Part shown: one piece after another, positions 1 to 10,151 of the stretch
Layout of the letters: every line of letters starts with the position of its first letter
Numbering within the stretch: the first letter of the stretch is position 1
Origin: Deltaproteobacteria bacterium
GTDB taxonomy: Bacteria; Desulfobacterota; Binatia; DP-6
Direction of reading: 5' to 3'
Length of the DNA stretch: 45,768 bases
Assembly (NCBI GenBank): GCA_005879585.1
Contig: VBKG01000300.1
Location: 1-45,768 of the forward strand
Notes under the pieces: model-generated
What the model saw: only the letters and a program-made list of their open reading frames with translations
The model's database searches: none
What the model was told of the DNA's origin: nothing
Position numbers and translations under genes: made by a program

Positions 1-714
1 GTCGACGAAGCTCATCCCGCGGCGCGCGTCGGGTTTGAAGACGGTCCGGTCGAGGGTGGCGAGGATCGCATCCTGCTGATCGCTCGACAGCTCCGTGTAA
101 GGGGCCCCCGCCATGCTGCGCGCCGTGCCATCCACCTTCCGGAGCCCCTCGCGGTAGATCTGGCGGAGGCCCGGCAGGCGGCCGCCCGCGGCGGCATCGT
201 TGAAGGCGGCCCCGGTCACGTGATCCGAGCCGAAGAGCTCGGCCCGCCACCGCAGCCGCTGCCAGCGCGTGAGCCGGATGAAGCGCCGGAAGGCGTCCCG
301 CGGCCGCTTGCTGGACGGCGTACCGGTGCCGTTATCGGGGAAGGGATTACGGTTGCTGAAGGGTCCACCGGCGAAGATCAGGGGCACGGGCCGGTCGAAC
401 GCCGTCAGCAGCCGCTCGATGTAGGTTGCGGCGCCCAGGTCCCGGGCGCCGGGGTCGCGGTCCGCGGGCAGGATGCGGTCGCAGAGCGCCTCGAGCGTGG
501 CGAACTCGTGCGCGGTGAAGAATCGCCCGTGCGCCGCGGCGTAGACCTGCCGGAGCCGTGTGAAGGGGGAGGCCAGTGCGACGAGAACGGCGCCGAGTCC
601 GGCAAGGAACTCGCGGCGCCCGAGGAGGAGGGCCGGGACTTCTGGCGGCGGTGCAGGCGACGTTGGCTCGAACTCCCCGTCCGGTGGCAGCCTCGGGAAC
701 CTGAGCCTCTGCAC
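1..714 (-). CDS. Gluconate 2-dehydrogenase subunit 3-like protein, Tat-exported (partial, 3' end outside window)
   Basis: The minus strand is open from a GTG at 714 to the window edge: 238 codons, C-terminus missing. An in-frame TAA at 724-726 makes the GTG the first possible start, though no good ribosome binding site precedes it. Residues about 33-50 read GRREFLAGLGAVLVALAS, a twin-arginine signal followed by a hydrophobic stretch, so export is likely. The following segment, with FTAHEFATLEALCDRILP and then DLGAATYIERLL, matches the small subunit 3 family of membrane-bound gluconate 2-dehydrogenase-type enzymes. In that family the subunit accompanies a GMC-type FAD oxidoreductase and often a cytochrome c. 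The partner gene would be expected just outside the window, downstream. The true substrate cannot be told from this subunit. Confidence 0.8.
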   Translation of the reverse strand, partial: MQRLRFPRLPPDGEFEPTSPAPPPEVPALLLGRREFLAGLGAVLVALASPFTRLRQVYAAAHGRFFTAHEFATLEALCDRILPADRDPGARDLGAATYIERLLTAFDRPVPLIFAGGPFSNRNPFPDNGTGTPSSKRPRDAFRRFIRLTRWQRLRWRAELFGSDHVTGAAFNDAAAGGRLPGLRQIYREGLRKVDGTARSMAGAPYTELSSDQQDAILATLDRTVFKPDARRGMSFVD

Positions 715-813
715 GACGCGCGCTTATTCCCCACCGCTCGCGGCGCGGTCAAGCGACGTGCGCGCCTTCGCGGCGGCGCGCGTTGCGTGCGCCGGGTGTG
801 CGTCTGTCGCTAC

Positions 814-2628
814 TCAGCGGACAGGCAGGTCCAGCGCGACGCTCTGGTAGGTGATCGCCGACGAGAGGTTGTCGGCTCGCAGGTACGGCGCATCGTTCTG
901 GACCGCTTCGAGCCGGATCGCGTGGCCGGCGCGGAAGACCCAGCCGTTGCCCCAGAGCGGATAGGCGACGGTCGTCGGACCCGACGAGCCCGCGAGGCGG
1001 AAGGCGCCGCGCGTCACGAGCGTTCGGCTCCCGTCGGGCGCGACGTCCCAGAGGCGCGTGTTCACCTCGGCGTCGGTCCCCGACAACGTGAGCCCGAAGG
1101 TCACTACCGGCGCACCGAGCAGGATGGCGTTGGCGGCCACCGGGAAGTCCCACATGGCGACTCCCGCCGACTGGCCCGGCGCGAGCCTGATGCACGTGCT
1201 CCCGTTGGCGATCGGGTCGGTCTCGGCGCCACCCGGCGGGTCGCCGGCCGCCGAGGTCGTCGCCTGCGACCCGCCGGCGGCGGCGAGGTGCAGGCGCCCA
1301 CGGGCGAGGGCCGCCCAGGTCCCGGCCTTGTAGAGCGCGCCCACGGTGGCGTCGCAGGTCGTAGCGCGCGCGGAGAAGGTGCTCGTCAGCCGCGTCCTGC
1401 TCCCGAGGAGGACGTAGTGGTCCAGGAGGGCGTTGGCAGCGGCGTTGATCGGCTGCCAGTCGCTCGCCTTGTTCTGGGCGATCGCATGGCCGACGTCGCC
1501 GACGGTGACGCTCACCGGCCACCGACCATCGGCGCGCTTGAGCTTGTTCACGAGCGCGTTTGCCTCGACCTCGGGGAAGAGCGAGTCCGTCCAGCCCTGC
1601 ACGTCGAGCACCGGGACCTCGTCGTGGCCCGCGACGTCGGCCGCGATGAGGCCGTCCTGGTAGTATGGGGACTTCCACGTCGTGAGCTGGTGGGCCGCCT
1701 CGGCGATCGCCGGGTTGTCGGCGCGGTACGGCTCGCCCGCCTGCACCGCGTCGTACCAGACGACGAGGTCCGCGGTCGGGTCCGCGCCGGCGGGCGCGTA
1801 GCGGGCCGTGGCGGCGCCGAGCGCGAAGAGCCCCGAGACCCAGGACTCCTTCATGATGCCGAACGGCTGCAGGCGGTCGCCGTCGGGCAGGATGACGCCG
1901 TCGGAGGCGCGCCCGTTCGGCTGGAGCGAGTGGATGAGGTCGCTCCATGGATACTTGGGGACGGCGGCGGCGAGGTGGAGTGGGACGCCGCCCGGCGACG
2001 TCCAGGACTGGAGCGTCACCTGCTCGGGATCGGCCGCATCGGCGACGCTCACCCGGTCGCCCTCGAGCGCGAGCAGCCAGGACTGCCCGCCGCCGTACGA
2101 GCCGCCGGTGACGCCGATGCGGCCTGGCACGGCGACGCCGGCGTCGGCCAGGAGGCCCACCAGGTACTTCGTGTCGCGGATCTCGAAGCGGCGGTCGGCC
2201 AGATGCGTCCATCCCTTCGCGCACGCGGGGTCCGATCCGGCCTCGGGACCGCACGAGCCGTGGAAGCCCCGCGCCGTGTAGTTGAGGACGGCATAGCCGC
2301 GGGCGACGAAGGCAACGTTGTTGTAGCCGTCCTGGTCGGGGCTGGTGTTGTGGACCGTCGGCGACTCCCAGTCGGTCTTGCTGCCGCCCCAGCCGTGCAT
2401 CATGACCAGCAGCGGGCGCGGCGAGATCGGCCCCTGGGGCACCGTCAAGTCGACGTCGAGCGGGACGCCGTCGAATGACGCCACCTTGCCCGTGTAGAGG
2501 GTATAGGCGACGCCGTCGGGGCTCGTCACGTCGGTGCCAGTCATTCCGAGCGGGCCCGCAGCGGCCCTCGGTGGCGCCGCCGCCAGCGCCAGCAACATCG
2601 ATCCGGTCAGAAACGAGCGCAGCATCAT
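814..2628 (-). CDS. CocE/NonD family (peptidase S15-like) secreted alpha/beta hydrolase
   Basis: About 604 residues with an N-terminal signal peptide (LTGSMLLALAAAPPRAAA). The alpha/beta-hydrolase domain carries the nucleophile elbow GVTGGSYGG near residues 172-180. A candidate acid, Asp, lies in VQGWTDSLFP and a candidate His in GDVGHA about 33 residues later. The last 170 residues look like the beta-sandwich domain of X-Pro dipeptidyl-peptidase and cocaine-esterase relatives. The family hydrolyses esters, amides or acylated peptides; the substrate here is unknown. I chose the ATG at 2628 because a GAGG ribosome site sits about 10 nt upstream; an in-frame GTG at 2637 would add three residues. 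The gene stands alone, with 99 nt to the next minus-strand gene. Confidence 0.85.
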   Translation of the reverse strand: MMLRSFLTGSMLLALAAAPPRAAAGPLGMTGTDVTSPDGVAYTLYTGKVASFDGVPLDVDLTVPQGPISPRPLLVMMHGWGGSKTDWESPTVHNTSPDQDGYNNVAFVARGYAVLNYTARGFHGSCGPEAGSDPACAKGWTHLADRRFEIRDTKYLVGLLADAGVAVPGRIGVTGGSYGGGQSWLLALEGDRVSVADAADPEQVTLQSWTSPGGVPLHLAAAVPKYPWSDLIHSLQPNGRASDGVILPDGDRLQPFGIMKESWVSGLFALGAATARYAPAGADPTADLVVWYDAVQAGEPYRADNPAIAEAAHQLTTWKSPYYQDGLIAADVAGHDEVPVLDVQGWTDSLFPEVEANALVNKLKRADGRWPVSVTVGDVGHAIAQNKASDWQPINAAANALLDHYVLLGSRTRLTSTFSARATTCDATVGALYKAGTWAALARGRLHLAAAGGSQATTSAAGDPPGGAETDPIANGSTCIRLAPGQSAGVAMWDFPVAANAILLGAPVVTFGLTLSGTDAEVNTRLWDVAPDGSRTLVTRGAFRLAGSSGPTTVAYPLWGNGWVFRAGHAIRLEAVQNDAPYLRADNLSSAITYQSVALDLPVR

Positions 2629-2745
2629 GGCGGCCACCTCAACTACCGCTGGGACGTCCGCTCGGCGATGCCCTCAAGAGGTTAGCGTTCCCGACGCGAA
2701 GGCGTGAGGCACGTGGCGTGCCTTCGGTGAGCAGGGCCGCTCACG

Positions 2746-3015
2746 CTACCTGTGCAGCCAGTCGACCATGAAACCCATGCCGTCGTTGAGGAGGCAGCAC
2801 GGCTGGGCCCTGATCTTACGCGAACGCGTGACCATGACGATCCCGTCGCTGGTCCACGCCGGGTCCGTGATCGAGCCGGTATGGACGCCACCGCTGGCGG
2901 ATGCGTCGAAGAAGGACACCGCAGTGAAGTCGGCGAGAGCCTGCGACGGCCCCTCGGCGATCCATTCGGCCGAGCTCTTGGCTGCGACCGCCGCCCCGGA
3001 AACCGTGGTGATGAG
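2746..3015 (-). pseudogene. C-terminal relic of a G1 (eqolisin, Peptidase_A4-type) glutamic endopeptidase
   Basis: Reading the minus strand from 3015 to the TAG at 2746-2748 gives 89 codons. They contain SSAEWIAEGPS, then LADFTAVSFFDASA, HTGSITDPAW and a final GFMVDWLHR. This is the conserved C-terminal half of G1-type glutamic peptidases, including the SAEWI block of the family's active-site region. An in-frame TAG at 3016-3018 closes the upstream side, there is no plausible start, and the N-terminal half is gone; the Phd/VapC module begins at 3062. I infer a secreted protease gene truncated when the region was rearranged. The family match is from motif memory, not a search. Confidence 0.6.
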
Positions 3016-3061
3016 CTACGTCACCGTTGACTTGACCCCGACGACATGGCCATATGTGGCC

Positions 3062-3319
3062 ATGAAGCGTGTCAAGATCGCGGCTTTGAAGAACCAGCTG
3101 TCCAAACATCTCCGCGCGGTGGAGCGGGGTGCCGAGATCGAGGTCACCGACCGCGACCGCCCCATCGCCCGGATCGTCCCGGTACGCGAGCCGTCTCCTC
3201 GGATCCGGATCTTCCCCGCCAAGCGACCGTTCTCTGATGTGCGAGACCAGCGCCTGCGGCCCGCGCGCTGGGCGAAGGCCGCCATGGAGCTGCTGCTCGA
3301 GGAGCGCCGGAAGCGGTGA
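3062..3319 (+). CDS. Type II antitoxin, Phd/YefM family
   Basis: An 85-residue protein beginning MKRVKIAALKNQLSKHLRAV and continuing GAEIEVTDRDRPIARIVPV. This is the compact Phd/YefM DNA-binding N-terminus, followed by a charged tail that would wrap the toxin. The frame is open further upstream, but homology starts at the ATG at 3062. Its TGA (3317-3319) overlaps the GTG of the downstream PIN-domain gene by 3 nt, the usual antitoxin-then-toxin coupling. It should repress its own promoter together with the toxin and neutralise it. The toxin is VapC-type, so Phd-VapC mixed pairing is likely. Confidence 0.85.
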   Translation: MKRVKIAALKNQLSKHLRAVERGAEIEVTDRDRPIARIVPVREPSPRIRIFPAKRPFSDVRDQRLRPARWAKAAMELLLEERRKR

Positions 3320-3741
3320 CCGTTTACGTCGACTCATCGGTGCTGATGCGCATCGTCACCGGAGCCCGGGACGCGCTTCGCGAGTGGGGCCGGATCACCC
3401 GTGCGCTGTCCAGCGAGCTGATCCGCGTCGAGTGCCTACGAACGATCGACCGCACGCGCCTCCGGTTGCACCTCCCTGACGACGATGTTGCGGAGCGGAG
3501 GGCGGCACTCCTCGAACGGCTGGAGGCGTTCGAGCTCATCGCGCTGGATCGGACGGTGCTGGAGCGTGCTGCCGAGCCGTTCCCGACGGCGCTCGGTACG
3601 CTGGACGGAGTGCACCTCGCGAGCGCCGTCCTCGCCCGCGAGCAGATCGCGGATCTGGCCCTCGCCACGCACGACCGCGAGCTCGCGATCGCCGCCCGAG
3701 CGATGAACCTGCCGGTCCTTGGCGCTCCCCGTCTCCGTTAA
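3316..3741 (+). CDS. vapC: PIN-domain ribonuclease toxin, VapC type
   Basis: A 141-residue PIN domain. The metal-binding acidic residues are visible: Asp6 in VYVDSSVL, Glu39 in IRVEC, Asp97 in TLDGVHLASA and Asp120 in ATHDREL. VapC toxins are Mg/Mn-dependent RNases that cut tRNA or rRNA. The GTG start overlaps the stop of the Phd-type antitoxin. The reading frame ends inside a perfect 20-bp palindrome (3730-3749). All four acidic positions are present, so the toxin looks intact. Confidence 0.85.
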   Translation: MTVYVDSSVLMRIVTGARDALREWGRITRALSSELIRVECLRTIDRTRLRLHLPDDDVAERRAALLERLEAFELIALDRTVLERAAEPFPTALGTLDGVHLASAVLAREQIADLALATHDRELAIAARAMNLPVLGAPRLR

Positions 3742-3749
3742 CGGAGACG
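3730..3749. repeat. Perfect 20-bp palindrome over the vapC stop codon
   Basis: CGTCTCCGTTAACGGAGACG is its own reverse complement and includes the TAA of the toxin gene (3739-3741). There is no loop and no T-run, so it fits a protein-binding site or recombination scar better than a classical terminator. Confidence 0.6.
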
Positions 3750-3922
3750 TCTCTTCGGGCAACGTCTACTCCTTCATCAGCACACGGAAACGCCGTAGTG
3801 CGCCGGCGAAGATCGCTTGGTTGATGGTGACCGCGAAGAAGCGTGCCGCCACCCGTGCGTCGCGGCCTGCACGCGCTCTACAAACCAAAGGTCGAGCGTG
3901 CGAGGGACGACTCGCGGTCGTC

Positions 3923-4336
3923 TCACCGCTTCGGCGGAGCGACGAAGTCGATGACCTGGCGCTCGTTCCGTCGATAAACGCTGAAATCCTTGCGATCAAC
4001 AGTGAGTACCTGGCAGCGAGTATGCAACTCAGTCATGACGACGATCGAAGCGTCGGCCATGTCCATTCGATCGTAACGCGCCATCAGCGTCCGGACACGC
4101 GGCCAGTGCGCCGACATGTCGAACTCCAGGCGAAGCGCGCCACGTTCGAGAAGTTGGAACAACGGATCCACGTCGACGCGGTCTTCGCGGAGGAAGTACG
4201 CAACTTCGGTCAGCACGGGCTCGCACGTCAACATCGGCGGCGCCACCTGTTTCATGAGCGCGACCGCCCAGGCGTGATACCGGTCGTTGCGGTTGAGATA
4301 GGCGACTAACGGCCCCGTGTCGCAGATCGTCATCAT
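3923..4336 (-). CDS. vapC: PIN-domain ribonuclease toxin, VapC type (second module)
   Basis: A 137-residue PIN-domain protein. Acidic residues: Asp6 (ICDTGPLVAY), Glu44 (LTEVAYFL), Asp92/Asp95 (RMDMADASIV) and Asp114 (TVDRKDF). It is not closely similar to the VapC at 3316, so this is an independent system. Two consecutive ATGs (4336 and 4333) are possible starts, and the first overlaps the stop of the upstream ribbon-helix-helix antitoxin. Expected role: metal-dependent RNA cleavage when freed from its antitoxin. Between its end and the other toxin (3742-3922) I see no convincing gene; a minus-strand open stretch there shows no recognisable motif. Confidence 0.85.
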   Translation of the reverse strand: MMTICDTGPLVAYLNRNDRYHAWAVALMKQVAPPMLTCEPVLTEVAYFLREDRVDVDPLFQLLERGALRLEFDMSAHWPRVRTLMARYDRMDMADASIVVMTELHTRCQVLTVDRKDFSVYRRNERQVIDFVAPPKR

Positions 4337-4557
4337 GCTCGACGGAATCGGCGCCGTTCGTTCGTCGCGGGCTTTCGAGAGCCTGCTAGGATACCGGCGA
4401 GATCAGCGGCGAGCGAGTGGACCGACCGCCGGTCGAGACCCGGCACGGCCTCGACGCGTTCCCGAACGAGCGCCGCGACGCTACGTCCCGTCTCTCGCGC
4501 CTCGTCTTTGAGTCGCCGCAGCGTCGCTTCCGGGAGCTTTATCGTGATGCCCTTCAC
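4333..4557 (-). CDS. Ribbon-helix-helix (CopG-type) antitoxin
   Basis: 74 residues. The N-terminus MKGITIKLPEATLRRLKDEA followed by RETGRSVAALVRERVEA is a classic ribbon-helix-helix DNA-binding fold: one beta strand, then two helices. The C-terminal tail is basic and flexible and should bind the toxin. The stop codon overlaps the start of the minus-strand VapC, so the two are translationally coupled and form a CopG/VapC module, probably autorepressed. The 198 nt upstream (4558-4755) hold the divergent rpmE promoter and a GC-rich inverted repeat near 4652-4672. Confidence 0.8.
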   Translation of the reverse strand: MKGITIKLPEATLRRLKDEARETGRSVAALVRERVEAVPGLDRRSVHSLAADLAGILAGSRKPATNERRRFRRA

Positions 4558-4714
4558 GCTGCCAAGGGTAACTCCCTTCTGTCATGATCGCAATACCAGC
4601 AGCCTCCCTACCGAGGTGCGCGTGGACCGAGGACACGGGAGCCAAGGCGGCGTCGCTTCCCGCCGCCACGCCGCACGCCTCGGGCCGCTGTCCACGCCCG
4701 TCCGCGGCCTCGCG

Positions 4715-4743
4715 TTGCGCGCCTCGTACCCCGCTGCTATGGT
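4715..4743 (+). promoter_or_regulatory. Sigma70-like promoter of the rpmE-prfA-prmC-murA-his operon
   Basis: TTGCGC (4715-4720), a 17-nt spacer, then TATGGT (4738-4743). The expected start of transcription, about 4750, leaves only a few nucleotides before the rpmE ATG at 4756. Confidence 0.5.
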
Positions 4744-4755
4744 GCCGCTCTCCCC

Positions 4756-4980
4756 ATGAAGGAAGGCATTCACCCGCGGTACGACAAGGCGAAGATCGTC
4801 TGTGCCTGCGGCCACGTCATCGAGACCCGCTCCACCGTCGCCCAGATCCACGTCGAGATCTGCTCGGCCTGCCATCCGTTCTTCACGGGCAAGCAGAAGC
4901 TCGTCGATACCGCCGGCCGGGTCGAGCGCTTCCAGCGCAAGTACGGCATCAAGGGCACGCCCGGCTCGCAGACCGCGTAG
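4756..4980 (+). CDS. rpmE: 50S ribosomal protein L31, zinc-binding form
   Basis: 74 residues, normal for bL31. The N-terminus [20 protein letters not shown] is diagnostic. Cys16, Cys18, Cys36 and Cys39 make the zinc site, so this is the zinc-containing type rather than the cysteine-free paralogue made under zinc starvation. It leads the long plus-strand operon; prfA follows after 36 nt. L31 bridges the 50S and 30S subunits near the central protuberance. Confidence 0.95.
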   Translation: MKEGIHPRYDKAKIVCACGHVIETRSTVAQIHVEICSACHPFFTGKQKLVDTAGRVERFQRKYGIKGTPGSQTA

Positions 4981-5016
4981 GTCCGTGCCCGCCGGCCGGG
5001 CAGGCGCCGGAACCTG

Positions 5017-6077
<1,061 letters not shown>

Positions 6078-6081
<4 letters not shown>

Positions 6082-6962
6082 CGGGCGCCGTGCTCGAGGC
6101 CGCGACGACGGTCGGCTCGGCGCTGGCTGCGGCGGTCGCGCGGCTGGCGGCCGCCGGCGTCCCCGAGCCGCGGGCCGACGCCGAGGTGCTGCTCGCGCAC
6201 GCGCTCGGCACAAGCCGGGCGGGGGTCATTGCGCGCTCGGGCGAGCCGCTTCCGGCCGGGGCCGCCGCCCGCCTCGAGCCGCTCGTCGCCCGGCGGGTCG
6301 CGCGCGAGCCGCTCCACTACCTCCTCGGCGAGCGCGAGTTCTGGTCGCTGCCCTTCGCCGTCGACCGGCGCGTCCTCATCCCGCGGCCGGAGACGGAGCT
6401 CGTCGTCGAGACGGCGCTCTCCGTGGCGCCTGCGGCGCGGCGGGTCCTCGACCTCGGGACCGGAAGCGGGGCGATCGCGGCGGCGCTGGCCCGTGCGCTG
6501 CCGAACGCGCAGGTCTCGGCGAGCGACGTCGATCAGAGCGCGCTCACCATCGCCCGCGCGAATCTCGCCCGCCATGCGCCGCGCGTGGCCTGCATCGCGG
6601 GCGACGTCGTCGGAGCCTTCGGCGCCGGCACCTTCGACCTGGTGGTGTCGAATCCGCCGTACGTCGCGGAAGCGGAGCTGACCGGGCTGGAGCCCGAAGT
6701 GCGCGAGCACGAGCCGCGGCGAGCGCTCGCCGGCGGCGCCGACGGCCTCGCGACCGTCCGCCGGCTGGTGTGCGAGGTGCCGCGCGTGCTCACCGCCGGC
6801 GGCTGGCTCGTCATGGAGGTCGGCGCGGGACAGGCGGCCGCGGTCGCCGCGCTCGCCGCCGCCGACGGGCGCTGGCGCGGCGCACGGCGGATGCGCGATC
6901 ACGGCGGCGTCGAGCGCGTGGTCGCGCTCGCGAGGAGGGGGGACGCGTGGACACGATCGTGA
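6078..6962 (+). CDS. prmC: Release factor glutamine methyltransferase
   Basis: 294 residues. An N-terminal helical bundle (1-90) is followed by a class I SAM-methyltransferase domain with [16 protein letters not shown] as the SAM loop and NPPY at residues 192-195, the signature of enzymes that methylate a glutamine side-chain amide. It modifies the GGQ glutamine of RF1 (encoded directly upstream) and RF2, raising termination efficiency. The ATG overlaps the prfA stop. The end overlaps the GTG of murA by 16 nt, so the operon is translationally coupled. Confidence 0.95.
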
Positions 6963-8212
6963 TCCGGGGCGGCGCCGTCCTCGACGGCGAGGTCACCGTG
7001 AGCGGCGCCAAGAACGCCGCCCTGCCGCTCCTCTTCTCCACCTTGCTCACGCCGCACCGCTGCGTCGTCCGGAACGTGCCCGTGCTGCGCGACATCCGGA
7101 CCGCGGTCGCGGTGCTGCGCCACCTCGGTGCCCGGGTGGAGTCGACGGCCGACGGTCACGAGATCCGCGTCGAGGCCGGCGCCGTCGACCGCAGCGAGGC
7201 GCCGTACGACCTCGTGAAGACCATGCGTGCCTCGTTCCTCGTCCTGGGTCCGCTCCTCGCGCGCTTCGGCCGTGCGCGCGTCTCTACGCCTGGCGGCTGC
7301 GCCATCGGCGCGCGGCCAGTCGACCTGCACCTCGCGGGGCTGCAGAAGATGGGCGCGCGCATCCGCATCACCGAGGGCTACGTCGAGGCCGAGGCCGACC
7401 GCCTGCGCGGCGCCAAGATCGTGCTCGACATGCCCTCGGTCGGCGCGACGCAGCAGCTGATGATGGCGGCGTCGCTGGCCGAGGGCACCACGGTCATCGA
7501 GAACGCGGCGCGCGAGCCGGAGAACGTCTGTCTGGCGGGCGCGCTCGAGCGCATGGGCGCGCGCGTGAGCGGCGCCGGCACGCCGGAGATCACCGTCGAA
7601 GGTCGTCCGGAGCTCGACGGCGCCGACGTGACCGTCATCCCCGACCGCATCGAGGCGGGGACGTACATGGTGGCGGCGGCGATCACCGGCGGCTCGGTCG
7701 TGGTGGGCGGCGCCCGGGGCGATCACCTGGACGCGTTCACCGCCAAGCTGCGCGAGGCCGGCGTCACGGTGCGCGAGGATCCGAGCGGCGTCCGCGTCTC
7801 TGCACGGGGGACGCTCGCCGCCGCCGACGTGAAGACGATGCCGCATCCCGGCTTTCCGACCGACCTCCAGGCGCAGTTCATGGCGCTCATGACCCAGGCC
7901 GCGGGGACCAGCACGATCACGGAGACGATCTTCGAGAACCGCTTCCTCCATGCCCAGGAGCTCGTCCGCATGGGGGCCGAAATCCGCGCCGACGGCAACC
8001 GCGCGATCATACGCGGCCGCGCGGCGCTGTCGGGCGCGCCCGTCATGGCGACGGACCTGCGCGCCAGCGTCTGCCTCGTGCTCGCCGGCCTCGCCGCACG
8101 CGGGACGACGCGGGTCGCGCGCGTGTACCACCTCGACCGCGGGTACGAGCGCGTCGAGGAGAAGCTCCGCGCGCTCGGCGCCGACATCCGGCGCGAGGCG
8201 GGGACGGCGTGA
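6947..8212 (+). CDS. murA: UDP-N-acetylglucosamine 1-carboxyvinyltransferase
   Basis: 421 residues, standard length. The protein starts [20 protein letters not shown]; the GTG at 6947 is preceded by a strong purine-rich ribosome site ending at about 6942. The active-site loop [13 protein letters not shown] carries Cys118, equivalent to Cys115 of the E. coli enzyme and the residue that fosfomycin alkylates. MurA transfers enolpyruvate from PEP to UDP-GlcNAc, the first committed step of peptidoglycan synthesis, in the cytoplasm. It overlaps prmC upstream and hisD downstream. murA upstream of his genes is a recurrent arrangement in deltaproteobacteria-like genomes. Confidence 0.96.
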   Translation: MDTIVIRGGAVLDGEVTVSGAKNAALPLLFSTLLTPHRCVVRNVPVLRDIRTAVAVLRHLGARVESTADGHEIRVEAGAVDRSEAPYDLVKTMRASFLVLGPLLARFGRARVSTPGGCAIGARPVDLHLAGLQKMGARIRITEGYVEAEADRLRGAKIVLDMPSVGATQQLMMAASLAEGTTVIENAAREPENVCLAGALERMGARVSGAGTPEITVEGRPELDGADVTVIPDRIEAGTYMVAAAITGGSVVVGGARGDHLDAFTAKLREAGVTVREDPSGVRVSARGTLAAADVKTMPHPGFPTDLQAQFMALMTQAAGTSTITETIFENRFLHAQELVRMGAEIRADGNRAIIRGRAALSGAPVMATDLRASVCLVLAGLAARGTTRVARVYHLDRGYERVEEKLRALGADIRREAGTA

Positions 8213-9522
8213 CGGAGCTCGTCTGCATCGCGGGCAGCGCCGCCGCCCGCCGGCGTCTGGCACGCCTGGAGCAACGTGGCGAGATTGCGGGGGCGAAGGT
8301 GGAGGCGGACGTCCGCCGCATCATCGCGGCGGTGCGCCGCGGCGGCGACCGCGCGCTCGTGGCACTCACCCGGCGGTACGACGGGGTCTCGCTTCGCCGG
8401 AGCGAGCTGCGCGTGCCGCCTGCGGCACTGGCCCGCGCGCATCGCGCACAGCCCGTGGTGGTGCGCCGCGACCTCGCCCTCGCCGCCGGGCGCATCCGGA
8501 CTTTCCACGCGCGACAACGCGAGCGGTCGTGGTCGTTCCGGGACGCGACCGGTGCACGTCTCGGGCAGCGCATCGAGCCGCTCGCGCGGGTCGGCGTCTA
8601 CATCCCCGGCGGCCGCGCCGTCTATCCGTCGACCGTCCTGATGACCGTGGTCACGGCGCGCGTCGCCGGCGTGCGCGAGGTGATCGCGGTCACGCCCGTG
8701 GGGACGAGCGGCGACCACCCGCTCATCCTCGCCGCCTGCCACGTCGCGGGCGTCGACCAGCTCTATCGCCTCGGCGGCGCGCAGGCCATCGCCGCCCTCG
8801 CGTTCGGTACCGAGACGGTCCCGCGCGTCGACAAGATCGTCGGACCGGGCAACATCTGGGTCGCGACCGCCAAGCGGCTCTGCTACGGCCACGTCGACAT
8901 CGATTCCATCGCCGGGCCGAGCGAGGTCGTGATCGTCGCGGATCGGTCGGCGGCGCCGGATCTCGTGGCGGCCGACATGCTCGCCCAGGCGGAGCACGAC
9001 CCGCTGGCGGCGGCGGTCTGCCTGACGACCGACCGCCGGCTCGCCGCGCGCGTCGCCGAGGCGCTCGCCGCCCAGCTCGCGACGCTGCCGCGGCGCGCGA
9101 TCGCGGCGCGAGCGCTCGGCGCCTTCGGGGCAATCGTCGTCACCCGGTCGCTCGCCGAGGCGATAGAGATCGTGAATCGCCTGGCCCCCGAGCACGTGGA
9201 GCTGGCGGTCCGAGATCCGGCCGCGGTCGCCGCGGGCGTGCGGCACGCGGGCGCCGTCTTCCTCGGCCAGGACGCGCCCGAGGCGCTCGGCGACTACGTC
9301 GCCGGGCCGAACCACGTGCTCCCGACGGGCGGAACGGCGCGCTTCGCGTCGCCGCTCGGCGTCTACGATTTCGTGAAGCGGACGAGCGTCATCGGGGCCG
9401 GCCGGCGGACGATCACCACCCTCGGCCCGGCCATCGTTCGTCTGGCCCGTCTCGAAGGGCTCGATGCCCACGGCCGCGCCGTGGAGCGGCGGCTCGCCGC
9501 CATGGGAGGAGGACACCGATGA
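8209..9522 (+). CDS. hisD: Histidinol dehydrogenase
   Basis: 437 residues. Conserved segments: [56 protein letters not shown] (zinc-binding Gln/His) and [13 protein letters not shown]. The enzyme carries out the last two steps of histidine synthesis, oxidising histidinol to histidine with two NAD+. The GTG start overlaps the murA stop (GTGA). The gene normally expected between murA and hisD in this type of cluster, hisG, is absent. Confidence 0.96.
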   Translation: MTELVCIAGSAAARRRLARLEQRGEIAGAKVEADVRRIIAAVRRGGDRALVALTRRYDGVSLRRSELRVPPAALARAHRAQPVVVRRDLALAAGRIRTFHARQRERSWSFRDATGARLGQRIEPLARVGVYIPGGRAVYPSTVLMTVVTARVAGVREVIAVTPVGTSGDHPLILAACHVAGVDQLYRLGGAQAIAALAFGTETVPRVDKIVGPGNIWVATAKRLCYGHVDIDSIAGPSEVVIVADRSAAPDLVAADMLAQAEHDPLAAAVCLTTDRRLAARVAEALAAQLATLPRRAIAARALGAFGAIVVTRSLAEAIEIVNRLAPEHVELAVRDPAAVAAGVRHAGAVFLGQDAPEALGDYVAGPNHVLPTGGTARFASPLGVYDFVKRTSVIGAGRRTITTLGPAIVRLARLEGLDAHGRAVERRLAAMGGGHR

Positions 9523-10142
9523 CACTGCGCGCCCGCCGCGCTCCATCGCGGCCGCACGAGCGGACGGCCACGGTCGAACGGCGCACCAAGGAGACGGACA
9601 TCCGACTCCAGCTGAACGTCGACGGGAGCGGGCGCTACCAGGTGGAGACCGGCATCCCGTTCCTGAACCACATGCTCGAGATATTCACGCGCCACGGGTT
9701 CTTCGACCTCACGCTGCGCGCGACCGGCGACCTCGATGTCGACCACCATCACACGGTCGAGGACGTCGGGCTGACGCTCGGCCAGGCGTTCCGGGAGGCG
9801 CTCGGCGACAAGGCCGGCATCCGCCGCTTCGGCGAGGCCGCGGTGCCGCTCGACGAGGCGCTCGTGACGACCGTCGTCGACCTGTCCGGACGCCCGTTCT
9901 TCGTCTACGACGTGCGCATCGAGCAGCCGAAGATCGGCAACTTCGACGTCGAGCTGATCCACGACTTCCTGCTGGCCCTCACCAACCAGGCGGCGATGAA
10001 CCTCCACGTCCGGATGGGCTCGGGCCGGAACCCGCACCACATCGTCGAGGCCACGTTCAAGTCGCTGTCCCGCGCCATGGACCTCGCCACGCAGCGCGAT
10101 CCGCGGCTGTCCGGCGTGCTGTCGACGAAGGGATCGCTCTAG
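9519..10142 (+). CDS. hisB: Imidazoleglycerol-phosphate dehydratase
   Basis: 207 residues, the single-domain bacterial form without a fused histidinol phosphatase. The two metal-binding motifs are [15 protein letters not shown] and [12 protein letters not shown]. It dehydrates imidazole glycerol phosphate to imidazole acetol phosphate at a di-manganese site. The ATG at 9519 overlaps the hisD stop and has GGGAGGAGG upstream. The first dozen residues ([11 protein letters not shown]) are an Arg-rich extension not typical of the family. No histidinol-phosphate phosphatase or aminotransferase (hisC) lies in the window. Confidence 0.95.
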   Translation: MTLRARRAPSRPHERTATVERRTKETDIRLQLNVDGSGRYQVETGIPFLNHMLEIFTRHGFFDLTLRATGDLDVDHHHTVEDVGLTLGQAFREALGDKAGIRRFGEAAVPLDEALVTTVVDLSGRPFFVYDVRIEQPKIGNFDVELIHDFLLALTNQAAMNLHVRMGSGRNPHHIVEATFKSLSRAMDLATQRDPRLSGVLSTKGSL

Positions 10143-10151
10143 GCCGTCGCC

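Noticed and set aside
220-2478. Long plus-strand open frame of 752 codons
   Set aside because: It is the antisense shadow of the CocE-type hydrolase and the Tat-exported dehydrogenase subunit; composition is Arg/Gly/Val-rich with no motif.
3766-3999. Minus-strand open frame of 77 codons between the two VapC genes
   Set aside because: It overlaps the second VapC, has no ribosome site and no family motif; at most a remnant.
4644-4672. GGCGGCG/CCGCCGCC inverted repeat upstream of rpmE as a terminator
   Set aside because: Short, no T-run, and such GC runs are frequent by chance here.
7723-9546. 607-codon minus-strand open frame opposite murA, hisD and hisB
   Set aside because: GC-rich antisense shadow; the plus-strand genes are unambiguous enzymes.
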